A stretch of 64,000 bases of DNA. Source: Sulfurimonas sediminis. Its GTDB lineage: Bacteria; Campylobacterota; Campylobacteria; Campylobacterales; Sulfurimonadaceae. The position numbers and the translations under genes are program-made. A model generated the notes under the pieces. That model did not search any database. It saw only the letters and a program-made list of their open reading frames with translations, and was not told where the DNA came from. The stretch covers positions 930,001 to 994,000 of the forward strand of contig NZ_CP041235.1 of NCBI RefSeq assembly GCF_014905115.1. The letters run 5' to 3'. This document shows positions 1 to 8,484 of this stretch, in pieces (within the stretch, counting starts at the first letter, position 1; every line of letters starts with the position of its first letter).

Positions 1-1084
1 TCATCTTCATTAACTCTTCGGGTCTGTTGGAGTTTTTAATGGCATTTTCTTTTGAGATAATATTTTTTTGAAGCAGTTCTATGAGCTGTTGTGTCTGTGT
101 TGTCATATGCGTCTCTTGCTGGTTTAACTGCATTTGAGAATAAATCTGGTGCACTTTGTCCTCTCGTATTTGATTTTGGATTGCCGGATTTGTAATAAGT
201 ATCTCTTGTGTGGCCACTTTACCGCCGCCTATTCTTGGAATAAGTGTCTGTGCAATAACCGCTACCAAAGAAGAGGAGAGTTGTGCCCGAATTTGGGCCT
301 GTTCTTCCCCGTCAAATACATCAATGATACGGTTAATTGTTCCGGGAGCCGAGTTTGTGTGCAGGGTTCCAAAAACCAGGTGACCGGTTTCGGCTGCTGT
401 AAGTGCTGCTCCGATGGTTTCAGCATCACGCATCTCCCCGATAAGGATGATATCAGGGTCTTGTCTTAGTGAATATTTGAGTGCTGTGGCAAATGATTCT
501 GTACTGTTTCCAACATCGCGTTGGGAAAAAAGAGATTTGATGTTTTTATGAACGAATTCCACAGGGTCTTCAATGGTGATAATATGACGGCGTTCTGTCA
601 TATTTATCTCATGTAACATGGAAGCAAGTGTTGTTGATTTACCTGAACCTGTCGGACCGGTTACCAAAATAAGTCCTTTTTCTTTTTTTACCAGTTCTTT
701 GAAAATAGGTGGATTTCCATATTCATCAAGTGTTGGAATGTCTATAGGAATCATACGAAATGCACAGGCAATTCCATGAATGGTTCTGTAAAAGTTTGCA
801 CGAAAACGACCAACATCTTTGAGTTCAAATGAGAAATCCAGTTCATTGCGCTCTTCAAAAACTTTCTTTTGTTTGTCTTCAATGAGAGAATAGGCCATCT
901 CTTCAATATCATTGGCGGTAAGCACAGGAAGATTTAAAGCGCGTAACTCTTTGTCTATTCTGATTTGCGGTTCACTGCCCACAACAAGGTGTAAATCCGA
1001 AGATTTAAATGCCAAGACACTTTTTAACAGCTTTTTGATATCTAAGCGTTGCGTAGAACTCTCTGTTTTTGCTTCTTCATTCAT
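1..1084 (-). CDS. pilT: Type IV pilus retraction ATPase PilT (3' end cut by window edge)
   Basis: Hexameric ATPase that powers pilus retraction and twitching at the inner membrane. The minus-strand frame starts at ATG 1084-1082 and stays open to the edge, giving 361 codons, so only the extreme C-terminus is missing. The Walker A motif GPTGSGKST lies at about residues 143-151, followed by IEDPVEF, the Asp box GEMRDAETI and the His box HTNSAPGTINR, the order expected of PilT/GspE-family ATPases. The start overlaps the stop of the ArsC-like gene (ATGA), so the two are translationally coupled. PilT is preferred over PilU because of the compact length and the intact motifs, but PilU cannot be excluded without alignment. 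Confidence 0.92.
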   Translation of the reverse strand, partial: MNEEAKTESSTQRLDIKKLLKSVLAFKSSDLHLVVGSEPQIRIDKELRALNLPVLTANDIEEMAYSLIEDKQKKVFEERNELDFSFELKDVGRFRANFYRTIHGIACAFRMIPIDIPTLDEYGNPPIFKELVKKEKGLILVTGPTGSGKSTTLASMLHEINMTERRHIITIEDPVEFVHKNIKSLFSQRDVGNSTESFATALKYSLRQDPDIILIGEMRDAETIGAALTAAETGHLVFGTLHTNSAPGTINRIIDVFDGEEQAQIRAQLSSSLVAVIAQTLIPRIGGGKVATQEILITNPAIQNQIREDKVHQIYSQMQLNQQETHMTTQTQQLIELLQKNIISKENAIKNSNRPEELMKM

Positions 1085-1422
1085 AAAAAACTCCTTTGGT
1101 ATTGTTCTTCATTGAAACCGACAAGAACATCATCGTTGTACTCTACGACAGGACGCTTAATCAGCAGGTTTTCTGTGCAGAGCCACTCTTGTTGCTGTTG
1201 CGCATCCAGGTTCAGTTCTTTGAGTTTGAGATTTCTGTATGTTGTACTTCTGGTATTAAAGAGGGGTTTGATGCCGACTTTTGATACCCAGTAGTCTATT
1301 TTCTCACATGGAAGTTTTTGTGTTTTAAAGTCAAAAAGCTCATATGCAAGATCATGCTTTTTAAAAAAAGAGAGTGCCTTTTTGACGCTGTCACAGTTCT
1401 TAATGCCATAAACTTTTATCAT
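1081..1422 (-). CDS. ArsC/Spx-family thioredoxin-fold reductase
   Basis: Small (113 aa) thioredoxin-fold protein of the ArsC/YffB/Spx family. It starts MIKVYGIKNCDSVKKA, with a single N-terminal Cys in the typical NCDS context, and ends with the family's ...IKRPVVEY...VGFNEEQY segment. The ATG at 1422 is chosen over an upstream in-frame ATG because the fold begins directly there. Family members act as glutathione- or thioredoxin-linked reductases or as regulators; the substrate here is unknown. It lies between gatC and pilT in a tight minus-strand operon. Confidence 0.8.
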   Translation of the reverse strand: MIKVYGIKNCDSVKKALSFFKKHDLAYELFDFKTQKLPCEKIDYWVSKVGIKPLFNTRSTTYRNLKLKELNLDAQQQQEWLCTENLLIKRPVVEYNDDVLVGFNEEQYQRSFL

Positions 1423-1426
1423 GGAA

Positions 1427-1717
1427 CTACTCAATAATTTTAGGAACGATGAAAAAATCATCTGCACTTTTTGGAGCGTGCTTTAAAATTTCCTGGCTGA
1501 TGGTAATATCACACTGGGGAATGTCTTCGCGTAAAGGTGTTGCTCTGTCATCCATAGCAAAAGTACTGTCCACTTCACTTGTATCCAACTCACTTAAATT
1601 CTCTACAAAACTTACTATTTCTGAGAGTTGCGATATAATTTCTTCACGTTTATCATCGCTTACATGTAAATAGGAAAGTTTTTCCAGTCGTGTTAATAGT
1701 GTGTCATCTACTTGCAT
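1427..1717 (-). CDS. gatC: Asp/Glu-tRNA(Asn/Gln) amidotransferase subunit C
   Basis: GatC stabilises the GatCAB complex that converts misacylated Glu-tRNA(Gln) or Asp-tRNA(Asn) to the correct amide form. The 96-aa product has the usual GatC layout: an N-terminal LEKLSYLHVSDDKRE helix, then Glu-rich helices, then MDDRATPLREDIP, and a C-terminus rich in APKSADDFFIVPKI. The start at 1717 is preceded by an AGGACAG-like ribosome site; an upstream extension to about 2002 reads through the divergent promoter gap and is rejected. gatA and gatB are not in the window. Confidence 0.9.
   Translation of the reverse strand: MQVDDTLLTRLEKLSYLHVSDDKREEIISQLSEIVSFVENLSELDTSEVDSTFAMDDRATPLREDIPQCDITISQEILKHAPKSADDFFIVPKIIE
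1660..1669. repeat. TTACATGTAA decamer, first of 16 exact copies
   Basis: This perfect palindrome starts at 1660, 3888, 3973, 9952, 16872, 17661, 19397, 26242, 44478, 46691, 48851, 49956, 50588, 51374, 55128 and 61933. With about 63% A+T, chance predicts roughly 0.2 copies. All lie in coding regions, on both strands, in two reading frames (as LHV or as T-C-N/K). Near matches with one base changed are at 26620, 27736, 42473, 42520 and 48278. Confidence 0.8.
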
Positions 1718-1835
1718 TGTCTGTCCTGTATAATAGTTTATTTTGATTTTATCATATATTTGATAAAACTTTAACTTATTTATGGGTAATATTAGAAACT
1801 TTATAAAACAATCGAATAGATATAAGGAAGAATTT

Positions 1836-2432
1836 TTGAGTTTAAAAGAAAATATTGAAATGGTAAAAGAAGAGCTGACATCAGAAGAAAAGTTTTTTGA
1901 AAAAGCAGTGGTTACAGAGAAATTTATAAAAAAATATAAAAAGTTGATGATAGGTTCCGTTGTGGCAATTACACTGTTTGTAGCCGGTGACATTGCATAC
2001 AATATCAGTAAACAGCATACACTTGAAGCGGCAAACCAGGCGCTTTTGACATTACAGAAGAATCCGAAAGATGAAGCGACACTGGCAACTTTGGCTTCAT
2101 TGAGTCCAAACCTGCATGATCTTTGGGTCTATTCCCAGGCCGTTGTCAGCAAAAATATAAAAGAATTGGAAAAACTGCAAAATTCTCAGGCTTTACTGCT
2201 TGGTGATTTGTCAAGTTATGAAGTGGCACAAAATCTTCAGGATATCAATAAACTTGAAGAGTACGCTGAAAAACAAGATGCCATATACCAGGACTTGGCT
2301 CAGGTGCAACTTGCAATTTTACTGATGCATGACAAAAAGATAGAAGAGGCACATTCAAAACTCAGTATGATCAGTGTAAACTCTCCATTGGCACAGGTTT
2401 CTCGTGCTTTAATGCACTATGGAGTAAAATAG
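1836..2432 (+). CDS. YfgM-like membrane-anchored TPR protein
   Basis: A 198-aa protein with a cytoplasmic acidic N-terminus, one transmembrane helix at about residues 37-55, and a helical repeat-type periplasmic domain. This architecture, and the BamB-like lipoprotein directly downstream, match the yfgM-bamB arrangement of other Proteobacteria, where YfgM is an ancillary SecYEG/chaperone factor. The TTG at 1836 is chosen because AAGGAAG (1824-1830) sits 5 bases upstream; the alternative ATG at 1782 has no clear ribosome site. Function is inferred from architecture and neighbour, not from strong motif identity. Confidence 0.6.
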   Translation: MSLKENIEMVKEELTSEEKFFEKAVVTEKFIKKYKKLMIGSVVAITLFVAGDIAYNISKQHTLEAANQALLTLQKNPKDEATLATLASLSPNLHDLWVYSQAVVSKNIKELEKLQNSQALLLGDLSSYEVAQNLQDINKLEEYAEKQDAIYQDLAQVQLAILLMHDKKIEEAHSKLSMISVNSPLAQVSRALMHYGVK

Positions 2433-2435
2433 ACT

Positions 2436-3431
2436 TTGAAAACATATATATTTTTAGCATCAATGATGCTTGTATTGCTGAGCGGATGTAGTACAAAAGA
2501 GGTCTTTACACCAAAAAAAGTTTCTTATGACTGGAAAAATCATGCCAAAATTGAAGATGAAATAGTTGATATTTCATCAAATATGGCACTTTTGGATAAT
2601 GGAAAAGTTTTAGACAGAGACGGAAATATAAGCATACAAATTGACAAAGAACATCAAAGGGTACTCGGAGAAAGTGACGGTTGGGTTTTATCTGCCGCAA
2701 TTGACGGAAACTTGACGCTTACATCAGAGCAATCAGCGAAAACGACAAAACATTTTGCCTTAAAAAGAACAATAGCAACCGCAGGTGTCAAAGATAATAT
2801 TTTGGCAGTTTTATTTGCCAACAATGAAATAGCCTTATATGATATGCCTTCAAAAGAGCTCTTGTTTAAAGAGCAGGGCGGTAAAGCGATAGCAAATGAT
2901 ATTCGAATTGTTCAGCCATACTTTATGAATGATCTGGTGATCTTTTCAACATTGGACGGCAAAGTCATCATTGTGAATACAAAACTGAAAAAAAGACTCA
3001 GAACTGTCATAGTCTCGTCTGATGATTATTTTAACAATATTGTCTATTTCAGTATATTTGATGATAAAATTATTGCCGCAAGTGATTCCAAAATCTTGTC
3101 ACTTTCGCAAAAAGAACTGCGTGCCAAATATGAATTACGAAATATCGTGCATGATGAAAAAGCTTTGTATATTACAACAAAACAGGGAGAAATACTCTCC
3201 TTGACACCCTCTTTGCAGCTTGAGTCTAAAATAAAGTTTCCTTTTGCGCACTTTTTGGGGATGATCAGTGATGGAGATAATTTATATGTTCTGGAAAAAG
3301 AGGGGTATATGATAGTGGTCAATAAAAAAACATTTGATTATACCATTCATGAAGTGGATTTGGATGACGGGCTTGTTTTTGTCGGTAAAAAAGCCTTCTT
3401 TGTAGATAATGAGAAAATCTCTATACAATAG
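2436..3431 (+). CDS. BamB-like outer-membrane lipoprotein (beta-propeller)
   Basis: A 331-aa lipoprotein: hydrophobic signal peptide with lipobox LLSGC, predicted lipidated Cys at residue 18. The rest is repetitive beta-rich sequence with short blocks such as DNGKVLD, DGKVIIVNTK and NKKTFDY, as in WD40/PQQ-like propellers of BamB. BamB assists the BAM complex in inserting outer-membrane beta-barrels. The start is TTG with GGAG at 2421-2424. It follows the yfgM-like gene with 3 bases between them, and its stop directly abuts the recombinase ATG. Confidence 0.65.
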   Translation: MKTYIFLASMMLVLLSGCSTKEVFTPKKVSYDWKNHAKIEDEIVDISSNMALLDNGKVLDRDGNISIQIDKEHQRVLGESDGWVLSAAIDGNLTLTSEQSAKTTKHFALKRTIATAGVKDNILAVLFANNEIALYDMPSKELLFKEQGGKAIANDIRIVQPYFMNDLVIFSTLDGKVIIVNTKLKKRLRTVIVSSDDYFNNIVYFSIFDDKIIAASDSKILSLSQKELRAKYELRNIVHDEKALYITTKQGEILSLTPSLQLESKIKFPFAHFLGMISDGDNLYVLEKEGYMIVVNKKTFDYTIHEVDLDDGLVFVGKKAFFVDNEKISIQ

Positions 3432-4259
3432 ATGTCAAACGAACTGGAAGCTTTTTTAGAGTATATTACTGTAACAAGGGCTTTGAGTAAAAAGAGTGTG
3501 GAGGCATACAAAAGTGACTTGTGTGCCATTGAAGAAAAACTCTCAAAACCGTTGATTTTTCTTGACACACAAAAACTTATGACGCTTTTGTCTTCGTATG
3601 AAAACAAACGCACACTCAACAGAAAACTCTCCTCCGTCAATGCTTTTTTTGAATTTTGCTACAGGCAGCAGTTCAGCAGTGAAAAAACAAAACTGAAATT
3701 TGCAAAAATTCCAAAACTTCTTCCGAAATTTTTATCTTATGAAGATATATTACACGGTCTGGACCTGATAGACAGAAGCAACTGGATAGGCTTGCGAGAC
3801 TATGCCCTTATACTGTTTTTATATGCAAGCGGCACGCGTATCAGCGAATGTCTGGAACTGGAACTCGGCGATATAGAAGGCGGATGGTTACATGTAAGGC
3901 ATGCAAAAGGAGAAAAAGAGCGAATTGTTCCTTTGGCAAAAGTTGCAAAAGGGGCAATAGATGCCTATCTGCTTACATGTAACATGCAAAAAGAGTATGT
4001 CTGGTGTAATTACCAGGGAGGAAAACTCAGTCGGATTTCCGCGTATAAAATAACACAAAAATACCTTGGAGTCTCCCCTCATGTACTGCGTCACTCTTAT
4101 GCAACTTCACTGATTCGGGGCGGAGCCGATTTACGGGTAGTACAGGAACTTTTAGGACATGCTTCACTGCTGACAACACAAATATACACCCATATTCAAA
4201 AACAGGATTTAAAAGATACTGTAGAAGTATGTCATCCTATGGCAAAGGAGTCACTGTGA
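3432..4259 (+). CDS. xerH: XerH-like tyrosine recombinase
   Basis: Site-specific tyrosine recombinase, probably the single-recombinase chromosome-dimer resolvase typical of Campylobacterota. The N-terminal SAM-like DNA-binding domain (about residues 1-100) is followed by the catalytic domain with the full set of residues: R136 (SGTRISE), K159 (AKGEKER), H217 and R220 (SPHVLRHSYAT), H243 (LLGHASLLTT), Y252 (QIYTHI). At 275 aa it is short, like XerH and XerD, and the chromosomal context is not that of a phage or integron integrase. No dif-like site was recognised nearby. The symbol rests on family and lineage, not on alignment. Confidence 0.8.
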   Translation: MSNELEAFLEYITVTRALSKKSVEAYKSDLCAIEEKLSKPLIFLDTQKLMTLLSSYENKRTLNRKLSSVNAFFEFCYRQQFSSEKTKLKFAKIPKLLPKFLSYEDILHGLDLIDRSNWIGLRDYALILFLYASGTRISECLELELGDIEGGWLHVRHAKGEKERIVPLAKVAKGAIDAYLLTCNMQKEYVWCNYQGGKLSRISAYKITQKYLGVSPHVLRHSYATSLIRGGADLRVVQELLGHASLLTTQIYTHIQKQDLKDTVEVCHPMAKESL

Positions 4260-4732
4260 ATACAACAAACAACAAAATATTTTCCTATGCTTTTTTGGAT
4301 TCACTCTTCTTTACACAGAACAAATGGCATCAGCACGGTGTTTTGGTTCATACTCTGCGTGTGACATATTATGCGCTTAAAGCGGGAGATTTCAAGTTTT
4401 TTGCTGCAGCACTTTTGCATGATATCGGAAAGCCTTTTGTCGCTTATAAGAAAGATGCGGAAGATTATGAGTTTCATGAGTGGAGTTTTACGGACCATGA
4501 AGAGAAAAGTTATCAGATTATAAAAAACTGGCCTTTTATCAGCGAATACACGAAAAAAATTGTACGGTATCATTACCTTATCCGGGATATTAAAAAGTCA
4601 AAAAAAGAAGACCTCCCGAGATATGCCCAAAAAAAAGAAATCTGGGATGCTTTGGACGAGGATTTGCAAGAGGATTTACAAAGGTTTTTGCACTATGATG
4701 ATCTGGGAAAAGGTAAAAAAAGAAGAGATTAA
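4256..4732 (+). CDS. HD-domain phosphohydrolase
   Basis: A 158-aa metal-dependent HD-family protein with H32, the H55-D56 pair in LLHDIGKP, and a later HDEE-type/histidine segment (DHEEKSY, RYHYLIR). It probably hydrolyses a nucleotide or phosphoester; the substrate is unknown. The GTG start at 4256 is supported by AAGGAG (4245-4250) five bases upstream and overlaps the recombinase stop by four bases. The C-terminus is strongly basic (GKGKKRRD). Confidence 0.75.
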   Translation: MNTTNNKIFSYAFLDSLFFTQNKWHQHGVLVHTLRVTYYALKAGDFKFFAAALLHDIGKPFVAYKKDAEDYEFHEWSFTDHEEKSYQIIKNWPFISEYTKKIVRYHYLIRDIKKSKKEDLPRYAQKKEIWDALDEDLQEDLQRFLHYDDLGKGKKRRD

Positions 4733-5063
4733 TACAACTGTAACAATTTCGCTATATAATGTGCCATGTGAATAAAGAGTAATTCAATACGATCAGGTTA
4801 AGCAGTTTTTTGGAACCTAGGTTTTAACCTCGATGCCATTAAGTTAAGTATTTATTTGGAACCGGTACTTCAGTGCCGGCTGAGAGTGGCAAGACTATTG
4901 CAACAGCCGGCACTGCAGAAAAAAATTTAGTTTTTTTCTAAGTCATGCTTTAGCATAGAAAGTACCGGTTCCAAATAAATACTTAACTTAATGGCGGTGA
5001 TGGGCTCTGAAAAAGCCGTTTAATTAGGCTGAAGAATATATTTCAAAAAAAGGTTAAAAAAAT
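4733..5063. other. Intergenic region holding a nested palindromic element
   Basis: These 331 bases contain no credible gene. They include the 161-bp element at 4835-4995. Upstream of it is a palindrome ACCTAGGT with flanking GGTTAA...TTAACC, and a second copy of the word TTGGAACC (4810-4817) that also occurs in the element arm. Downstream, GGCT...AGCC near 5004-5020 can form a small hairpin. I see no convincing tRNA, tmRNA or riboswitch. Confidence 0.7.
4835..4995. repeat. 161-bp nested palindromic element, MITE-like
   Basis: Outer arms of 36 bases (4835-4870 and 4960-4995) are perfect inverted repeats beginning GCCATTAAGTTAAG. Inside are three further hairpins: a GC-rich 12-bp stem CAGTGCCGGCTG (4871-4882 with 4904-4915), an A/T stem of 8 bp (4918-4938) and a short ATGC-TTTA-GCAT stem (about 4944-4955). 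The whole could fold as a four-way junction in DNA or RNA. The termini loosely resemble IS4-family ends from memory, and no exact target duplication is visible. It carries no coding capacity and appears once in this window. Confidence 0.8.
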
Positions 5064-5567
5064 ATGAAAAAATTTATGCCGATTCTTCTTATCGGAATTA
5101 TTGTTATTGTTATTGTTACACTTTTTCTCTCTTTGGAAAAAACTCAGAAAATGGTTGTTATCAAAGAGGGAAATCTCAAGCAACTGCCTTTGAAAATGGA
5201 GTTGCACAAGTTTCAAGACAGTGACTGTGGTATGGTCATAGATGATTTGACATATGCCTCTCAGGTTGTCGCACCCGATGGGAAGACCTGGTTTTTTCAT
5301 GATCATGGGGATTTTGTGCATTGGCTCAGTGACAAAAAGTTTAAAGATTCTGCTGTTATATGGGTAATGAGCAGAGATACGCACCGGTGGATAGACGGAA
5401 GAAAGGCCTACTATACATTAAATGAACTGACACCTATGGGGTATGGTTTTGGAGCTTATGAGCACAAAAAAGAGGGCATGGTCGATTTTGATACGATGCG
5501 TCTAAAAATGCTCCGGGGTGAAACAATGAAAGATCCAAAAATAAGAAAACAGCTACTGGGACAATAG
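5064..5567 (+). CDS. NosL-like membrane-anchored protein
   Basis: A 167-aa protein with one N-terminal transmembrane helix (about residues 5-24) and an extracytoplasmic domain carrying the motif D-C55-G-M57, which in NosL-family lipoproteins takes part in copper binding. Further NosL-like features are the FFHDHGDFVHWL segment and a WIDGRKAYYTL block. A role as a copper chaperone or respiratory-enzyme assembly factor is inferred. The next gene encodes a TauE/SafE-like membrane protein of the kind often found with cytochrome oxidase and metal-handling genes, and starts 2 bases after this stop. Confidence 0.65.
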   Translation: MKKFMPILLIGIIVIVIVTLFLSLEKTQKMVVIKEGNLKQLPLKMELHKFQDSDCGMVIDDLTYASQVVAPDGKTWFFHDHGDFVHWLSDKKFKDSAVIWVMSRDTHRWIDGRKAYYTLNELTPMGYGFGAYEHKKEGMVDFDTMRLKMLRGETMKDPKIRKQLLGQ

Positions 5568-5568
5568 T

Positions 5569-6276
5569 GTGGATACGGTAAATTTACTAACAATTGTCAC
5601 TATTGCTTTTTTAGGCTCTTTTGGGCACTGTATCGGTATGTGCGGGGGTATCGTCCTTGCCTATTCAACGATTAAAATTGAACCTGCAAGCTCCAAGGTC
5701 TCCAAAACAGTTGCCCATTTGCTGTATAACTTTGGACGTGTACTGACTTATACAATTTTAGGAGCACTCTTTGGTGCAATCGGCGGGGTGGCAACGTTTA
5801 GCAATACTGCAAACGGTACACTGCTCATCATCGCAGGAACTGCCATGATTTTGGCAGGTTTGTCTTTAATGGGAAAAATAAAATTTTTGACAGTGATAGA
5901 ACACTCCATCTCTTCATCAAGTTTTTACAAAAAATCTTTTCAAAAAATTTTGCATTCAAAATCAAACACAAGTTTTTTTATTTTGGGAATGCTCAACGGT
6001 CTGCTTCCATGCGGTTTTGTCTACTTTTTTGCCATCACGGCTGCAAGTACGGCAAGTCCGCTTTACGGCGCTTTGGTAATGTTTATCTTTGGTATTAGCA
6101 CCATCCCTGCAATGTTTTCTTTAGGATTTTTATCTTCACTGGCATCTGCAACAAGTTTTAGAAATATGATGATGAGCCTCTCTTCTGTGGCTGTGATTTT
6201 ATATGGAATATTTACGATTTACAATGGGTATGACTACTTGACAAATCCTCTCAGAACACTGTTGCAGTGTCATTAA
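5569..6276 (+). CDS. TauE/SafE-like (DsbD_2-type) six-TM membrane protein
   Basis: A 235-aa multi-spanning protein opening with the family hallmark FGHCIGMCGG near residues 19-28 and repeating a related LNGLLPCGFVYF motif in the second half, so it has the internal duplication of the DsbD_2/UreH-like family. Members handle thiols or metals in cytochrome c oxidase maturation. The start is GTG, immediately after the NosL-like gene, suggesting one transcript and a shared copper or haem-enzyme assembly role (inference). Confidence 0.75.
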   Translation: MDTVNLLTIVTIAFLGSFGHCIGMCGGIVLAYSTIKIEPASSKVSKTVAHLLYNFGRVLTYTILGALFGAIGGVATFSNTANGTLLIIAGTAMILAGLSLMGKIKFLTVIEHSISSSSFYKKSFQKILHSKSNTSFFILGMLNGLLPCGFVYFFAITAASTASPLYGALVMFIFGISTIPAMFSLGFLSSLASATSFRNMMMSLSSVAVILYGIFTIYNGYDYLTNPLRTLLQCH

Positions 6277-6302
6277 GTAAAAATTTAATGTACTTGCGTT
6301 AC

Positions 6303-7208
6303 TTACAAGAGTGGTGTTCCCTGTTCCTGATGCCATGAGAGAATGAATTGCCAAGCTTCTTCTGCATTGTCTGCAAATGTAATGATCTCTGTATCCTGCG
6401 GGGCAATGACACCCTCATCTTTTAAAAATTCAAAATCTATTGCTTTGTTCCAGTAGCTTTTGCCGACAAGGATCACAGGAATTGTCTGTGATTTTCTTGT
6501 TTGAATCAGTGTCAGTGTCTCAAACAGTTCATCAAAAGTTCCAAATCCGCCCGGATAAATCACCAAAGCTTTTGCACGGTTTAAAAAATGGAGTTTTCTG
6601 ATGGCAAAATAGTGAAACAAAAAACATAAATCAGGGGTAATATATGGGTTGGGATACTGCTCATGCGGCAGTTTAATATTTAAACCTATACTTTTCGCTC
6701 CAACATCATAGGCCCCGCGATTGGCTGCTTCCATAATGCCGGGACCGCCTCCGGTCATTATAGTGACACGGCAGTCTTCAGCACTCTTTCCGCTTTTTCC
6801 TACAAGTTGACCGAATTTTCTGGCATCATCATAGTAAATACTTTTGCCAACCATCCGTTCTGCAACATATAGTTCATGTAAGAGGTCTCTGTTGTTGGGT
6901 TTTTTCTGCAGCATTTCTCCAATGGCCGAAAGCCGTTTCATTGCAGTCTCTTTCTCGACTATCCGTGCACTTCCAAAGACAACTATGGTATGTTCTATGC
7001 CGTGTTTTTTCATTTGAAGTTCCGGTTTGAGGTAATCAAGTTCGAGTCGGACACCTCTTGCCTCATAAGAGTTAATGAACTCTTTGTCTTCTTCCGCCAT
7101 TGCATATGTCGGGCTTTTCATAATGGTTTTTATAAGCTCTAATGACTGCGGGTCTTCTTCTTGCAGTTTTGGATGTTCCCAGGGTAAAACAGTTTTATTT
7201 TTTTGCAT
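6303..7208 (-). CDS. LOG-family protein (Rossmann, nucleotide 5'-monophosphate hydrolase type)
   Basis: A 301-aa protein with the two diagnostic motifs of the LOG/TIGR00730 family: GGGPGIMEAANRGA and the catalytic PGGFGTFDELFE. Family members cleave nucleotide or cytokinin riboside 5'-monophosphates at the N-glycosidic bond; some act in purine salvage. It is longer than the classic 190-aa LOG proteins because of an N-terminal extension of about 75 residues, as in PpnN-related forms. It is the last gene of the minus-strand ATPase-PPK2 operon. Confidence 0.85.
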   Translation of the reverse strand: MQKNKTVLPWEHPKLQEEDPQSLELIKTIMKSPTYAMAEEDKEFINSYEARGVRLELDYLKPELQMKKHGIEHTIVVFGSARIVEKETAMKRLSAIGEMLQKKPNNRDLLHELYVAERMVGKSIYYDDARKFGQLVGKSGKSAEDCRVTIMTGGGPGIMEAANRGAYDVGAKSIGLNIKLPHEQYPNPYITPDLCFLFHYFAIRKLHFLNRAKALVIYPGGFGTFDELFETLTLIQTRKSQTIPVILVGKSYWNKAIDFEFLKDEGVIAPQDTEIITFADNAEEAWQFILSWHQEQGTPLL

Positions 7209-7218
7209 TTACAATTCC

Positions 7219-8484
7219 TTAAAATATATGTTCAAAATAGAGTCCCCATACGATGGTAATAACACCTAAGAGAGAAATCCACAGTGCCGATTTATAGGTA
7301 TTTTTTATTGTACCAAACCATAAAGCATAAATAGCTTTAAGCAGGTTGTTGCTTCCTGCGGCTATCATTATAGCGGCAGTTGTCTGGGTGTCCTCGATAG
7401 AGAACTTGCCTGTCAGTATAGAGAGAATAAAGGGATCAATATCGGTAAAACCGACTAAAAAAGAGAGTATTTCCAGTCCTGATGTTCCGTAATGCTTCGT
7501 CACAAAATGGGTAATGACAATCATGGCAACAAACAAAAAGGCAAACAAAAAAGCAGTTTTGAGTTCCAAAGGGTTGTGGTCGACAATTTCAACATTTTCC
7601 TGGGTTTTTTGTCCGCTTTTCAAATAAAACAGAGAAATCAGAAATCCTGTAAGTGCCAGGAGTATAAAAGGAAAAAGCAGACTTTTCCCAATCTCAATAT
7701 TAAAAATCAAGGCAATGACAATGAGACGCAGATACATCACCGAGGTTGCTGAAATAATCGCTGCATCTATGACGGCATACCCTTGCAGCTGTTTTGCTTT
7801 TCTTGCCAGTACAACAGTTGTCGCAGTCGAAGAGTAAGAGCCGCCAAATATTCCTGTAAGGTAGTAGCCTTTGGAGGGGAAAAAATATTTTTGCAATATA
7901 TAACCACCGTAACTGATGCCCGAAATCACCACAACAGCCAGCCAGATTTTAAAAGGAGAAAGAGGAATGTAGGGAATGATTTTTGTATCGGGAAGCAGAG
8001 GCAGGATGACGACAGAGAGGAGTATCATTTTACTTAATGTTTCAAATTCACTGATATTGATCTCTTGTGTAAACTTCTCAACTTCTTTGTTGACATTTAG
8101 AATAAAAACAATACTGACATACAGCAGGGCTGTCATCCACAATGCCTGTGTCTGAATAAGTGCGCCAAAAGAGTAGACTAAAAGCATGACAATATAGAGC
8201 AGGATACTGCGTTGGTTTTCTTGAAGATTTTTTTGATAGAGCAGGGCATACAAGAGTGTAATTGATAAAAACCCTCCCGCATACAGAATATGCAGACTCG
8301 AATCAACCGCAAATAAAACAAAGCCTAAAATTCCTACAAAACTGTAGGTGCGTACATCTCCAAAGAAAAGATTTTCTGTTTTGGAAGTGATATGCTGTTT
8401 TCTGTATGATTTGACTTCGAGTCCGACCAAAAAGCTAAAAACAGTGACAACCAGAAAATGTACCAAATCAATATTTAAACTCAT
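7219..8484 (-). CDS. MgtC/DUF4010-like integral membrane protein
   Basis: A 421-aa protein with about 12 predicted membrane segments. The N-terminal half (LVGLEVKSYRKQ) resembles the MgtC/SapB family, and the C-terminal half with GGSYSSTATTVVLARKAK and FLVGFTDIDPFILS resembles DUF4010. Transport substrate is unknown; Mg or stress-linked ion homeostasis is only suggested by the family. It overlaps the PPK2 stop by four bases, so it is translationally coupled. Confidence 0.75.
   Translation of the reverse strand: MSLNIDLVHFLVVTVFSFLVGLEVKSYRKQHITSKTENLFFGDVRTYSFVGILGFVLFAVDSSLHILYAGGFLSITLLYALLYQKNLQENQRSILLYIVMLLVYSFGALIQTQALWMTALLYVSIVFILNVNKEVEKFTQEINISEFETLSKMILLSVVILPLLPDTKIIPYIPLSPFKIWLAVVVISGISYGGYILQKYFFPSKGYYLTGIFGGSYSSTATTVVLARKAKQLQGYAVIDAAIISATSVMYLRLIVIALIFNIEIGKSLLFPFILLALTGFLISLFYLKSGQKTQENVEIVDHNPLELKTAFLFAFLFVAMIVITHFVTKHYGTSGLEILSFLVGFTDIDPFILSILTGKFSIEDTQTTAAIMIAAGSNNLLKAIYALWFGTIKNTYKSALWISLLGVITIVWGLYFEHIF

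Noticed and set aside
134-1115. Plus-strand open frames across the first kilobase
   Set aside because: They are antisense to pilT, which has all expected motifs in the minus-strand frame.
4835-4995. tRNA, tmRNA, retron or dif site
   Set aside because: No CCA-type tRNA ends, no tag reading frame, no reverse transcriptase gene nearby, and the 36-bp arms are much longer than a Xer site.
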